Notes under the pieces: model-generated
The model's database searches: none
What the model saw: only the letters and a program-made list of their open reading frames with translations
Told to the model about the DNA's origin: nothing
Made by a program: the position numbers and the translations under genes
In this document: positions 26,501 to 34,369 of the stretch, in pieces
How positions within the stretch are numbered: position 1 is the stretch's first letter
Layout of the letters: every line of letters begins with the position of its first letter
Source: Pollutimonas nitritireducens
GTDB lineage: Bacteria; Pseudomonadota; Gammaproteobacteria; Burkholderiales; Burkholderiaceae_B
Direction of reading: 5' to 3'
Assembly (NCBI RefSeq): GCF_002849615.1
Contig: NZ_PDNV01000006.1
Span: forward strand, 1 to 64,000
Length of the DNA: 64,000 nt

Positions 26501-29111
26501 CCGAAGGTAAACACGGTGGAATCGCGACGCAGGCAAGGACGAGCAACGTAGCCAGTACACTGGCTGGCATGGGCAATAACCAGGAGCAGACGAATGCGAC
26601 TAGGGTCGCCGGCGCCAGCACGGAGCGGCGCAGGTTGTCCAGCATTTTTCCGCGTCCCATGGACGGCAACTTCTCATGGCCCGCCGCACGCCGGAATATC
26701 CAGGGAATCAGTTGCCAGTCACCACGGACCCATCGGTGCTGACGCCATGCATCGACATCGTAGCGGGAAGGAAATTCTTCCACTACCTCGACATCCGAGG
26801 CGAGCCCGGCACGTGCAAAGACCCCTTCGAACAGATCATGGCTGAGCAATGTGTTCGGTGGTATACGGCCTGACAAAGCAGCCTCGAACGCGTCCACCTC
26901 GTATATGCCTTTGCCCGTATAAGAACCCTCTCCGAAGAGATCCTGATACACGTCGGAAATAGCGGCGGCATACGGGTCCATGCCTCCCGGACTCGAGAAG
27001 ACCCGTTGATAGATCGATCCTTCGCTTCCAACAGGCAGGGACGGTGTGACGCGCGGCTGAAGAATCGCGTAGCCCTTGATGACACGCTGCTGCGCGTCAT
27101 CGAAATGCGGCCGATTCAAAGGATGCGCCATCTTGCCTACCAGGCGCAATGCGGCGTCCCGGGGCAACCTCGTGTCTGCATCGAGCGTAATCACATATCG
27201 CACGTCTGCCGGCACCGCCACAGGCGCACCCCCGACCGGAATGTAGGTGGTATCGGTCGCACCGCGCAAAAGCCGGTTCAGCTCGTGCAGCTTGCCTCGT
27301 TTGCGTTCCCATCCCATCCACTTGCTTTCCCCCTGATTGAAAACACGCCGACGATGCAGCACCAGGAAACGCGTGCCGGCGGGACCGGGGCCGTGACGGC
27401 GATTCAGCTCGGCAATCGCTTCGGCGGCCTGGAGAAGCAGAGGCTCGTCGCCTGGCATCACTTCCTGGTCTGCATCCAGACCATCAAACAGCACGGCAAA
27501 AACCAGGTCGCCGGTTGCACCGCCCAGATAATGCACTTCGAGCCGCTCAATTTGTTCTCGAATATCTGCCTCACTCGTCAGCAATGTCGGTATGGCGACC
27601 AATGTCCTTAGTGAGGTCGGTACCCCGGTCTTGAGCTCGAGACCGGGCAGGGGCGCCGCAACGAACGTCGACGAAACCGCACGATTGACGAGCGATGTCG
27701 CCAGCTCGGTCGCTGGAATGAATGCAGCGATCGCGAACACGGCAAGCCAGGCGGCAGCCATTTCCGGGACCCAAATCGCCCACAAAGCGAGGATGACAAG
27801 GACGATGGTAAGAGCCACGATCGTCCCCATATAACCTCGCATGCCAAGGCGCACGTTCATCCGGCTCAGGCGCAGCCGCAACGGCGCCCGAAATCCTATG
27901 GCCTGCTCTAGTGCAGGGCGACCCTCGGCGATCAGGTGATACCCAGGATCGCCCACGCGCTTTGATGACCGGGTATGGCCGGCCCCGGCCCGCGCGATGG
28001 ACACGGCATCCAGCGTACGGGTTGTGACCTCTAGCTCAGACAACGATGAGCCGCGCGCCAACTGTTCGATGGCGTTGCGATACAGGTTCCGGGTTGGAAA
28101 ATCCATTTCACCGAAAGCGCTTGCTTCGCGCAGACGTTCATCGACCAGGCTTACCTTCTCGAACAGCTCTGCCCAATCAATATCGGAAATCAGCCGCATG
28201 CTCGTAATGATATTGCGCACCGTGACATTGGATGCACCCTGCCGTTGCTGGGCATGAAGGACGACTTCCTCGATAGACGTGCCTTGACGTCCAAGCCGTT
28301 CTTCCAACCATCCGAGCGCCGGCGTAGTCTGAGGGTCCTGGTCTCTTAGCCGTTTTGCCAGGTGTGCCGCGAACACTTCGGACAAGGGTTCTGATGCGCG
28401 TGAGAAAACATCGGTATCAAGCGCAAGCCGATGAGCCTGGGACCCCACCAGCTGGCTGGCCAGGGCTTCGGCGGCGGCCCTGGCTCTTTGTCCTGATGTG
28501 ATTTGATCGGCCAGGCGGCGCAGGTTCTCGATCAGCACAATCCGCAGCGTGATTGCAACCGCCCATAGCTCACCGATCGCCAAAGGCTGGACGCGTTGGT
28601 ACGCAGAAATGAAGCGCCTCAATATATCGGGGTCGAAATTGCTGTCGGTATGGGCGACAAAAGCCCAGGCTATACCGAACACCCTCGGATAGCCCGCAAA
28701 TGGTCCTTCGGCCAATTTAGGCAACTGCCGATAGAAGCCTGGCGGCAAATCGTCCCTGATTTCGCGGATCTGCTCTTCGACCAGGTGATAGTTGTCGAGC
28801 AGCCATTCGGCGGCGGGCACCACGCTATGGCCACTTTCGAGCTCCGCGGCGCTGGCGCGATAGGCGGCGAGCAACACCCGCGCATTATCGTCAAGCCGCT
28901 TTTGCAAGGAATGAACTCGCGGCGGCTTTTGAGTGATGGGTTGAGTCTCAGCCAGACTGAGGGCATGGTGCTCAAGGCGTTCAACGCCGAACAGCTCTTC
29001 CCGGACTGGGGCGCGGTCGCTCCAAGGGGAGCCTATCGAGCGGTTCCGGAAAAGAAAATGAAATACGGTGTTATCAGACAAGGGCCGAATCCTTGAGACG
29101 GCGTGAAGCAC
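20565..29111 (-). CDS. ndvB: Cyclic beta-1,2-glucan synthase
   Basis: At 2848 aa this is the NdvB/ChvB/Cgs type of inner-membrane enzyme that polymerises UDP-glucose into beta-1,2-glucan, trims it by phosphorolysis and cyclises it. Membrane helices lie at about 424-465, 835-870 and 957-997. Between them is a glycosyltransferase 84 domain with LDADTRLP (about 640) and the QxxRW-like RQHRWVRGDWQ (about 792). A glycoamylase-like domain follows (around 1400-1437), then two beta-sandwich/GH94 repeats, with the phosphorylase motif GTGDWNDGMN near 2527. The GTG start at 29111 has a poor ribosome-binding site, so the true start may differ by a few codons. The product is a periplasmic osmoregulated glucan. 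Confidence 0.93.
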   Translation of the reverse strand: MLHAVSRIRPLSDNTVFHFLFRNRSIGSPWSDRAPVREELFGVERLEHHALSLAETQPITQKPPRVHSLQKRLDDNARVLLAAYRASAAELESGHSVVPAAEWLLDNYHLVEEQIREIRDDLPPGFYRQLPKLAEGPFAGYPRVFGIAWAFVAHTDSNFDPDILRRFISAYQRVQPLAIGELWAVAITLRIVLIENLRRLADQITSGQRARAAAEALASQLVGSQAHRLALDTDVFSRASEPLSEVFAAHLAKRLRDQDPQTTPALGWLEERLGRQGTSIEEVVLHAQQRQGASNVTVRNIITSMRLISDIDWAELFEKVSLVDERLREASAFGEMDFPTRNLYRNAIEQLARGSSLSELEVTTRTLDAVSIARAGAGHTRSSKRVGDPGYHLIAEGRPALEQAIGFRAPLRLRLSRMNVRLGMRGYMGTIVALTIVLVILALWAIWVPEMAAAWLAVFAIAAFIPATELATSLVNRAVSSTFVAAPLPGLELKTGVPTSLRTLVAIPTLLTSEADIREQIERLEVHYLGGATGDLVFAVLFDGLDADQEVMPGDEPLLLQAAEAIAELNRRHGPGPAGTRFLVLHRRRVFNQGESKWMGWERKRGKLHELNRLLRGATDTTYIPVGGAPVAVPADVRYVITLDADTRLPRDAALRLVGKMAHPLNRPHFDDAQQRVIKGYAILQPRVTPSLPVGSEGSIYQRVFSSPGGMDPYAAAISDVYQDLFGEGSYTGKGIYEVDAFEAALSGRIPPNTLLSHDLFEGVFARAGLASDVEVVEEFPSRYDVDAWRQHRWVRGDWQLIPWIFRRAAGHEKLPSMGRGKMLDNLRRSVLAPATLVAFVCSWLLPMPASVLATLLVLACVAIPPCLPSAFSLFARRSSVRFASHIAAVVSELRLAALQVLLSVAFIPDRAWRMGDAISITLFRLFGTRRHLLEWTTAAQTAQRPRLDLRGFYQQMGGGTLLAVAIAVGVLIFAPTSWPLVMPFTLLWLAAPALALWASRPQTVLPRSKVAESDARVLRLTARRTWRFFETFVTPADNMLPPDNFQEDPKPILAHRTSPTNIGLYLLSAIAARDFGWAGTVQTVERLETTMATMRKLARFNGHFFNWYDTQDLRALEPAYVSSVDSGNLAGHLIVVANTCEEWLDGHFLVESRLGMLDNLDLARQVIVAMPVASGERGAQLILLLDDLAVKLGATQQAVQASLPRLSRHVENAARMLRGLVPAEVDEDSNDALFWIQALADSMAEHSRDESASDIEKRSLEERIRALADEAREMALAMDFAFLMDSDRNLLSIGYSHADNSLDPSCYDLLASEARLASLFAIAKGDAATRHWLRLGRTATPLGKGSALISWSGSMFEYLMPSLVMRAPYGSLLEQTNRLVVARQQDYANSLSIPWGISESAYNARDIEFTYQYSNFGVPGLGLKRGLSENKVVAPYATGLAAMVDPAGACKNYIRLTSMGALGRYGFYEALDFTTSRLPEDKHVAIVRNFMAHHQGMTIVAIANALLNAPMRVRFHREPMIQASELLLQERMPRDVAIAHPRAEEVSVAAMSTGDSGAVRRVAGAALGAPITHLLSNGRYTVMLTDSGAGYSRWRDIAVTRWHEDSTRDDYGSFIFMRDTQNGKVWSTGMQPVGSIAEQADVIFAEDYAEFICREGALTATTEILVSGEDDGEVRRVSLANSGRRAREIEVTSYSELVLTLPAADKAHPAFAKMFVVTSRLPEFDALVATRRKRSAQEPEVWAAHFAVVEGQVVAEPQYESDRAQFVGRGHETGNASAMLGDEPLSNTVGTVLDPVFALRYRVLIPPGKVARIAFWTIVASSQAELINLIDKHHDRSAFERAKTLAWTQAQVQLRHLDIRSEEAADFQRLAAPVLYADPAFRAPSNTIMRGAASQSNLWSLSISGDLPIVLLRIDDIEDIGQLRQLLRAHEYWRMKRLAVDLVIINERASSYIQDLQIAIETAVRSSQSRPRFGGEHTQGSIYALRADLMSVDARGLLQSAARIALIARYGTISEQLARMPQPTMPKQAPRRPVPILPGTPSPMPEGLEFFNGFGGFDKQGREYVTILNDGQSTPAPWLNVIANSRFGFQVSADGSGYTWAQNSRENQLTPWSNDPVGDPSGEAIYIRDEVTGALWTPTAQPMRDNGTYIARHGQGYSRYEHVDNDIGLELLQYVPLSDPLKISRLTLRNLSDAPRRLSVTAYAEWVLGTSRGTSGPFVVTMMDKETGAMLAHNPWSIAFPGRTAFADLGGSQSAWTADRTEFLGRNGSMAAPAALMGRNPLSGKTGAGLDPCSSLQTIVELAPGQSTEIVWFLGQCGSADEAAALVARYRSTNLDEVLREVTDHWDSLLGTIQVRTPDRAMDIMLNGWLLYQTLACRIWARSAFYQASGAYGFRDQLQDGMALTFARPDATREHILRAAGRQFVEGDVQHWWLPHSGQGVRTHISDDRVWLAFAAATYVASTGDAAILEEVVAFLEGPPLLPEEHDVFFQPMAADESASLYEHCARGLDQCIKLTGPLGLPLMGTGDWNDGMNRVGEGGKGESVWLGWLLLRTIELFIPYAQERDTERAERWCTHAASLKGALEREAWDGQWYRRATFDDGSWLGSKDSQECRIDSIAQSWAVLSGAAEPARAAMAMASLEQYLVRHDDGIALLFTPPFDTTVRDPGYIKGYPPGLRENGGQYSHAAMWAILAFAKLGEGGKAAELFGLINPINHARTREETERYKVEPYVVAADVYSVAPHVGRGGWTWYTGSAAWMYRAGIEGILGIRREGSFLVVEPCIPDSWPGFDATVKMGSSEYDIRVDKVSGSKNDTASALLDDVPVDCIRGGVRVLLSEGKHSLTVSI

Positions 29112-29305
29112 CTACGACGCGTTCAATCCAGTTGCCAGAGCGTGGCTGCTTTTTAGTCATGAATAACCCCTTAAACGACTGCTCGGTTCGCCAAAAGGCA
29201 TCTTCCAGCATACGCCCAATTTCGTGAATGCGGCATCCCGCGCTGTGCGGATACGGTATCCCGCCCTGTTTTAGTGCATAGAACTCGCCCGCGCCGTGCC
29301 ATCCA

Positions 29306-29322
29306 TGCACCATGCCGCTGCG
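29306..29322 (+). promoter_or_regulatory. Candidate NtrC enhancer site
   Basis: The 17-bp TGCACCATGCCGCTGCG matches the NtrC consensus TGCACC-N5-GGTGCA with a perfect left arm and four of six positions in the right arm. It lies roughly 105 bp upstream of the start point predicted from the sigma-54 promoter, the usual place for an NtrC enhancer. The assignment rests on sequence and position only. Confidence 0.45.
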
Positions 29323-29393
29323 TGCCTCCCCAAAACCGGGAACGATTCCATGATCAGAATGGGCCATCAGCCTGTTCAGTGCTTGCTGAAACC

Positions 29394-29409
29394 TGGCATG
29401 ACTATTGCG
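29394..29409 (+). promoter_or_regulatory. Sigma-54 (RpoN) promoter of the urea operon
   Basis: TGGCATG-ACTA-TTGCG matches the sigma-54 consensus TGGCACG-N4-TTGCA, with the invariant GG and GC dinucleotides exactly spaced. Predicted transcription would begin near 29420, leaving a leader of about 60 nt before the urtA ATG. It is the only good promoter seen upstream of urtA, and fits nitrogen-controlled urea use. Confidence 0.65.
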
Positions 29410-29480
29410 TATCGAAGGAGGAGCTGTCCATTCGGGTCGCGCCGTTCCACGCGATCTGTACCTTTCCTTCTGGAGTCATC

Positions 29481-30731
29481 ATGAAACGTAGACTGGTTCT
29501 CAAACAATTGACCGCCCTGAGCTTTCTGGCGCTATCAGGCTGGATGCCCCAGGCCCTGGCGACCGACACGATCAAGGTCGGTATCCTGCACTCTCTGTCC
29601 GGAACGATGGCAATCTCCGAAACGTCACTCAAGGATGTGGCCTTGATGACCATCGAGGAAATTAATGCCGACGGGGGCGTACTGGGAAAGAAACTGGAAC
29701 CAGTGGTTGTCGATCCCGCCTCGAACTGGCCTTTGTTTGCGGAAAAAGCCCGCCAATTGTTGGCACAGGACAAGGTATCGGTCGTGTTCGGTGCCTGGAC
29801 GTCGGTCTCGCGAAAATCGGCCTTGCCCGTGTTCAAGGAACTGAATGGCCTGCTGTTCTATCCCGTCCAATATGAAGGGGAAGAACTCGAGAAAAATGTT
29901 TTCTATACCGGCGCGGCGCCCAACCAGCAGGCCATACCGGCCGTCGAGTATCTGATGAGCGAAGATGGCGGAGGCGCCAAGCGCTTTGTATTGCTGGGCA
30001 CTGATTATGTTTACCCCCGCACGACCAATAAGATCCTGCGCGCCTTCCTGCATTCCAAAGGCGTCAAGGATAGCGACATCGAAGAGATCTACACGCCCTT
30101 CGGTCATTCTGACTATCAAACCATCGTCGCCAACATCAAGAAGTTTTCCACGGGCGGCAGAACAGCGGTGATCTCGACCATCAACGGTGACTCGAACGTG
30201 CCCTTTTACAAGGAATTGGGCAATGCGGGCTTGAAGGCAACAGACGTCCCTGTCGTGGCCTTTTCGGTCGGCGAAGAGGAGTTGCGTGGTGTCGACGCCA
30301 AACCACTCGTCGGCCACCTGGCCGCATGGAACTATTTCCAGTCCATCAAGAATCCCGTCAACACAGCCTTCATCGACAAATGGAAGGCCTATGCCAAGGC
30401 CAAGAACCTGCCCAACGCTTCAACCGTCGTGACCAACGATCCCATGGAAGCCACCTACATTGGCATCCATATGTGGAAGCAAGCCGTCGAACAGGCCAAG
30501 ACAACAGACGTTGACAAGGTGATCGAAGCAATGGGCGGCCAGACCTTCACCGCGCCGGATGGGTTCACCATCCAGATGGACGCGACCAACCATCATTTGC
30601 ACAAGCCCGTCTACATCGGCGAGATCAATGCCGATGGCCAGTTCGATGTGGTGTGGAAAACCAAAGGCCCCATCCGCGCGCAGCCCTGGAGCCCGTACAT
30701 CGCGGGTAATGAAAACAAGCAAGGTCTTTAA
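29481..30731 (+). CDS. urtA: Urea ABC transporter substrate-binding protein
   Basis: A 416-aa periplasmic urea receptor of the UrtA family. The N-terminal signal peptide carries RR in MKRRLVLKQL and ends at QALA, so export may be by Tat or Sec. The mature protein opens TIKVGILHSLSGTMAISE, and family stretches GAWTSVSRKSALPVF and YPVQYEGEE are present. The start is ATG 29481 after TGGAGTCATC; the upstream part of the frame is non-coding. It is the first gene of a 13-gene urea operon and hands urea to UrtBC. The next gene begins directly after its stop. Confidence 0.95.
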   Translation: MKRRLVLKQLTALSFLALSGWMPQALATDTIKVGILHSLSGTMAISETSLKDVALMTIEEINADGGVLGKKLEPVVVDPASNWPLFAEKARQLLAQDKVSVVFGAWTSVSRKSALPVFKELNGLLFYPVQYEGEELEKNVFYTGAAPNQQAIPAVEYLMSEDGGGAKRFVLLGTDYVYPRTTNKILRAFLHSKGVKDSDIEEIYTPFGHSDYQTIVANIKKFSTGGRTAVISTINGDSNVPFYKELGNAGLKATDVPVVAFSVGEEELRGVDAKPLVGHLAAWNYFQSIKNPVNTAFIDKWKAYAKAKNLPNASTVVTNDPMEATYIGIHMWKQAVEQAKTTDVDKVIEAMGGQTFTAPDGFTIQMDATNHHLHKPVYIGEINADGQFDVVWKTKGPIRAQPWSPYIAGNENKQGL

Positions 30732-32384
30732 TTGGACAAATTCGCCATGGGCTATGCCGCACTCCTGAAATCCTGGCGCCGGATTGTTCTGGCGATATTG
30801 CTGGCGACACTCGCCCCGATCGCGCTGGCGGCGGAGCCGGCAAGTATCGATGCGGTGCTCCTTGCTCCATTGGCGGACGACGACACCGATGCCAAGCTGC
30901 GCGTCATCTCGCAGCTTGGCCGGCTGGCCAATCCCCGGGCAGCACAAGTGCTCGAGGCCCTGTCCAACGCAAGGCTGTATGCCACCCCGGAAGGCCGAAT
31001 CCTGATCGCTCATGACGGCAAGCCCGCTATCGACCCGGCCACAGGAGAACAACTCGATGTACCGGCCGACGCCGGCAACATCATGATCAACAACCGGCTA
31101 CGGCGCGCCATTGCCGGCGCGCTAGCCATATCGCAACTTTTCTCTGACGATGCGCAAGTGCGCCTGTCTGCTGCAAAGCGCATGCAGCAAAGCACGGATA
31201 CCTCGTCCATCGGCTTGATCGCACAAGCACGATCCCGCGAAACCAATGCAGAGGTGCAAAGCGCACTGGACGTCGCACAGGCCAGCCTGGAGTTGAAAAG
31301 CCCCGACCCCGCCACGCGCTTGCGCGCTGTCGAGAGGCTGGGCCATACTCAGCGAGGCGAGTTCCGGCCCACTCTGGCCAGCCTGCTTGCCCAGAACAAC
31401 GAAGGTATTTACGCCGAACCCGACGAAGAAGTACGTACCGCCGCGGTGGCTGCCCTTCGGAGCATTGACCGGCATCTCAGCAAGATCGAATGGGCGGGCA
31501 ATCTGTTTTACGGCATTAGCCTGGGCAGCGTCCTGCTGCTGGCGGCACTCGGACTGGCCATCACGTTTGGCCTGATGGGCGTCATCAACATGGCGCATGG
31601 CGAGCTGCTGATGATAGGCGCCTACGTCACCTTTCTGATGCAATTGTTCTTTCGGCAGTTCGCGCCGGCCTGGGTAGACTGGTATGTGATCGCAGCCCTG
31701 CCCATGGCTTTCCTGGTGACAGCCGGTGTCGGCATGGCACTGGAGCGCACTGTTATTCGATGGCTGTATGGCCGGCCCCTGGAAACCCTGCTGGCGACCT
31801 GGGGAATCAGCCTGATACTCATGCAAGGCGTGCGGTCCACCTTTGGTGCCCAGAATGTGGAGGTCAGTAATCCGTCCTGGATGTCCGGCGGTGTCACGCT
31901 GCTTGATGGTTTGGTGCTCAGCTATAACCGCCTTGCGATCATTGTATTCGCGCTGCTGGTGGTCTTCTTCATCTGGTTGCTGCTCAACCACACGCGTCTG
32001 GGCCTGTTCGTTCGCGCCATCACCCAAAATCGCCGCATGGCCGATTGCGTGGGCGTGCCGACCGGCCGTATCGATATGCTGGCTTTCGGCCTGGGTTCCG
32101 GCATTGCGGGGCTGGGCGGTGTCGCCCTGTCCCAATTGGGAAATGTGGGCCCGGATCTGGGACGCGCTTACATCGTCGATTCATTCATGGTGGTCGTCCT
32201 CGGTGGCGTGGGCCAGTTGGCCGGAACCGTCATTGCGGCGATGGGCCTGGGCAGCCTCAACAAAATTCTTGAACCCTGGGCTGGCGCTGTTCTGGCCAAA
32301 ATCACAATACTGGTGCTCATCGTGCTCTTTGTCCAGAAACGTCCGCAAGGCCTCTTCGCCCCGCGCGGGAGGAGTGTCGAATGA
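30732..32384 (+). CDS. urtB: Urea ABC transporter permease UrtB
   Basis: A 550-aa LivH-type permease with the long N-terminal extension typical of UrtB: a signal-like helix (about 13-33), then about 200 residues of helical repeat sequence, then eight or so membrane helices from about residue 255. NMAHGELLMIGAYVTF near 281-296 is the LivH signature. The TTG at 30732 immediately follows the urtA stop and is spaced from AAGG; the in-frame ATG five codons later (30747) is a reasonable alternative. Its stop overlaps the urtC ATG by 4 bp. Confidence 0.93.
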   Translation: MDKFAMGYAALLKSWRRIVLAILLATLAPIALAAEPASIDAVLLAPLADDDTDAKLRVISQLGRLANPRAAQVLEALSNARLYATPEGRILIAHDGKPAIDPATGEQLDVPADAGNIMINNRLRRAIAGALAISQLFSDDAQVRLSAAKRMQQSTDTSSIGLIAQARSRETNAEVQSALDVAQASLELKSPDPATRLRAVERLGHTQRGEFRPTLASLLAQNNEGIYAEPDEEVRTAAVAALRSIDRHLSKIEWAGNLFYGISLGSVLLLAALGLAITFGLMGVINMAHGELLMIGAYVTFLMQLFFRQFAPAWVDWYVIAALPMAFLVTAGVGMALERTVIRWLYGRPLETLLATWGISLILMQGVRSTFGAQNVEVSNPSWMSGGVTLLDGLVLSYNRLAIIVFALLVVFFIWLLLNHTRLGLFVRAITQNRRMADCVGVPTGRIDMLAFGLGSGIAGLGGVALSQLGNVGPDLGRAYIVDSFMVVVLGGVGQLAGTVIAAMGLGSLNKILEPWAGAVLAKITILVLIVLFVQKRPQGLFAPRGRSVE

Positions 32385-33514
32385 CTTCGTCCACTCTGGT
32401 CACTACGCGAGACCATCTGTTTCGCCGGCAACACCTGTTCTCACCCAGGGCTTGGACCGGCCTGCTGATAGCCATCGTTTTGCTTGCCTTGTTGCCGCTG
32501 CTCAATCTGGTGCTGCCTGTCGACCACCCCCTGCACATATCGTCCTACGCAATCGCCTTGTTGGGCAAATTCATGTGCTATGCCATGGCCGCCCTGGCAC
32601 TGGACCTGGTGTGGGGCTATGCCGGCATCCTGTCGCTGGGCCATGGAATATTCTTTGCACTGGGCGGCTACGCACACGGCATGTATCTCATGCGCTCCAT
32701 CGGCCGAGATGGCGTCTACCAGAGTCACCTGCCGGACTTCATGGTCTTTCTGGACTGGAGGGAATATCCCTGGTACTGGACGTTCACCGACCACTTCGCC
32801 TATGCCATGCTGCTTGTCGTCCTCGTACCTGGTGTCCTGGCATTCATCTTCGGCTATTTTGCATTCCGCTCGCGCATCAAAGGCGTGTATTTCTCGATCA
32901 TCACGCAGGCCATGACTTTCGCTGCCATGCTGCTCTTCTTCCGCAACGACACAGGCTTTGGCGGAAATAATGGCTTCACCGATTTCAAGCGTATCCTCGG
33001 CTTTGACATTACCGCCCCCGACACGCGCGCCGTGCTCTATTGGACAACTCTGATTTTTTTGGGGCTGGCACTCGTTTTCGCACGCGCCATTACGCAGTCC
33101 AAGCTTGGACGTGTACTAACCGCCCTGCGTGATTCCGAAAGCCGCCTGCGTTTCATCGGCTATGACCCCCTGGGCTTCAAACTGTTTGTCTGGACCGTCT
33201 CGGCGATCATGTGCGGTATTGCTGGTGCACTGTACGTGCCGCAGGTAGGCATCATCAATCCCAGCGAAATGTCTACGGAAACGTCGATAGAAATGGTGAT
33301 CTGGGTGGCGACCGGCGGACGCGGCACACTGATTGGTCCCGTTCTCGGTGCAGGCGTCGTCAATGGACTCAAGACCTGGTTCACCAGCGCCCTGCCGGAA
33401 TTCTGGCTGTATGCGCTCGGTCTCATCTTCGTGCTCACCACCCTATTCCTGCCTCACGGCATCGTGGGGCTGCTGCGACGATTTACTGCCCGCAACGCAA
33501 GGAGAACATTTTGA
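32381..33514 (+). CDS. urtC: Urea ABC transporter permease UrtC
   Basis: A 377-aa LivM-type membrane permease. After a basic N-terminus, helices begin at about residue 27. DLVWGYAGILSLGHGIFFALGG spans a family-conserved helix near 76-97, and the urea-subfamily stretch FFRNDTGFGGNNGFTDF occurs near 185-201. It pairs with UrtB to form the urea channel in the inner membrane. ATGA overlap with urtB and TTGA overlap with urtD show tight translational coupling. Confidence 0.94.
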   Translation: MTSSTLVTTRDHLFRRQHLFSPRAWTGLLIAIVLLALLPLLNLVLPVDHPLHISSYAIALLGKFMCYAMAALALDLVWGYAGILSLGHGIFFALGGYAHGMYLMRSIGRDGVYQSHLPDFMVFLDWREYPWYWTFTDHFAYAMLLVVLVPGVLAFIFGYFAFRSRIKGVYFSIITQAMTFAAMLLFFRNDTGFGGNNGFTDFKRILGFDITAPDTRAVLYWTTLIFLGLALVFARAITQSKLGRVLTALRDSESRLRFIGYDPLGFKLFVWTVSAIMCGIAGALYVPQVGIINPSEMSTETSIEMVIWVATGGRGTLIGPVLGAGVVNGLKTWFTSALPEFWLYALGLIFVLTTLFLPHGIVGLLRRFTARNARRTF

Positions 33515-34368
33515 AACCTGAACGCGCACGACAGCTGCAACAACTCCAGGCGGCGGTGTTGCTCACAGATTCGGGAAGTGACGCATCGTACGGCCATGTC
33601 ACCACTCGCGATGTCGACACCCGCCACGGCGTGATTCTTTACCTGGAAGATATCACTGTCAGCTTCGATGGCTTCAAGGCACTGAACAAGCTGAGCCTGG
33701 ACATCGGCGTCGGTGAATTGCGCTGCATCATTGGTCCCAATGGTGCCGGCAAGACCACCATGATGGACGTCATCACTGGAAAAACTGCGCCGACATCCGG
33801 CACCGCATTCTTCGGCCAGAACGTAGACCTGACCAAGCTCAGCGAGACCGAGATTGCGCATGCCGGGATAGGACGCAAATTCCAGCGGCCCACTGTCTTC
33901 GAGAACCACAGCGTTTTCGAGAACCTGGAACTTGCCATGAAGACCGACAAGCGCGTGAAGCCTACCCTATTTGCAAAACTGACAGGTGAACAGGCCGATG
34001 CAATCAGCGCCACCCTGGAATTGATACGGCTCACGCATGAAGCATGGGGTCCCGCTGGCTTGCTATCCCACGGGCAGAAGCAGTGGCTGGAAATCGGCAT
34101 GCTGCTCATGCAGGAACCCAAGCTATTATTGCTGGACGAGCCGGTGGCCGGCATGACCGACGCCGAGACCGAACGCACCGGCGAGCTGCTCAATGAATTG
34201 AAAGGCCGCCACTCGTTGATGGTCGTTGAACACGACATGGACTTCGTGGCCAGCATCGCCGGGAGCGGCAAGGTCACGGTATTGCACGAAGGTTCGGTAC
34301 TTGCCGAAGGCTCCATGGCGCAGGTCCAGGCGGATCAGCGCGTAATCGAAGTATATCTGGGACGCTGA
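33511..34368 (+). CDS. urtD: Urea ABC transporter ATP-binding protein UrtD
   Basis: A 285-aa ATPase. Walker A is GPNGAGKTT (about 76-84), the signature is LLSHGQKQWLEIG, and Walker B is LLLLDEPVAGM with the switch histidine in VVEHDMDF. There is an unusual 40-residue N-terminal extension before the ATPase core, common in UrtD. The start is TTG 33511 after AAGGAGAACAT, overlapping the urtC stop as TTGA; no nearby ATG would keep the full N-terminus. It powers UrtBC together with UrtE. Confidence 0.93.
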   Translation: MKPERARQLQQLQAAVLLTDSGSDASYGHVTTRDVDTRHGVILYLEDITVSFDGFKALNKLSLDIGVGELRCIIGPNGAGKTTMMDVITGKTAPTSGTAFFGQNVDLTKLSETEIAHAGIGRKFQRPTVFENHSVFENLELAMKTDKRVKPTLFAKLTGEQADAISATLELIRLTHEAWGPAGLLSHGQKQWLEIGMLLMQEPKLLLLDEPVAGMTDAETERTGELLNELKGRHSLMVVEHDMDFVASIAGSGKVTVLHEGSVLAEGSMAQVQADQRVIEVYLGR

Positions 34369-34369
34369 C

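Larger units (their letters stand above)
29112..29480. other. 369-bp divergent regulatory region upstream of the urea operon
   Basis: No convincing gene lies here. A minus-strand frame (29074-29367) runs through the region and overlaps the glucan synthase start, but has no supporting features. The stretch holds a palindrome GGATAC-G-GTATCC (29249-29261), an NtrC-like site (29306-29322) and a sigma-54-like promoter (29394-29409), all upstream of urtA. Confidence 0.6.

Noticed and set aside
29074-29367. 97-codon minus-strand frame upstream of the glucan synthase
   Set aside because: It overlaps the synthase start, runs through the urtA promoter region, and has no recognisable domain or good start.
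32381-33514. Longer urtD frame beginning at 33211 inside urtC
   Set aside because: The extra 100 codons are a shadow of urtC; the TTG at 33511 with a strong ribosome-binding site fits the family start.
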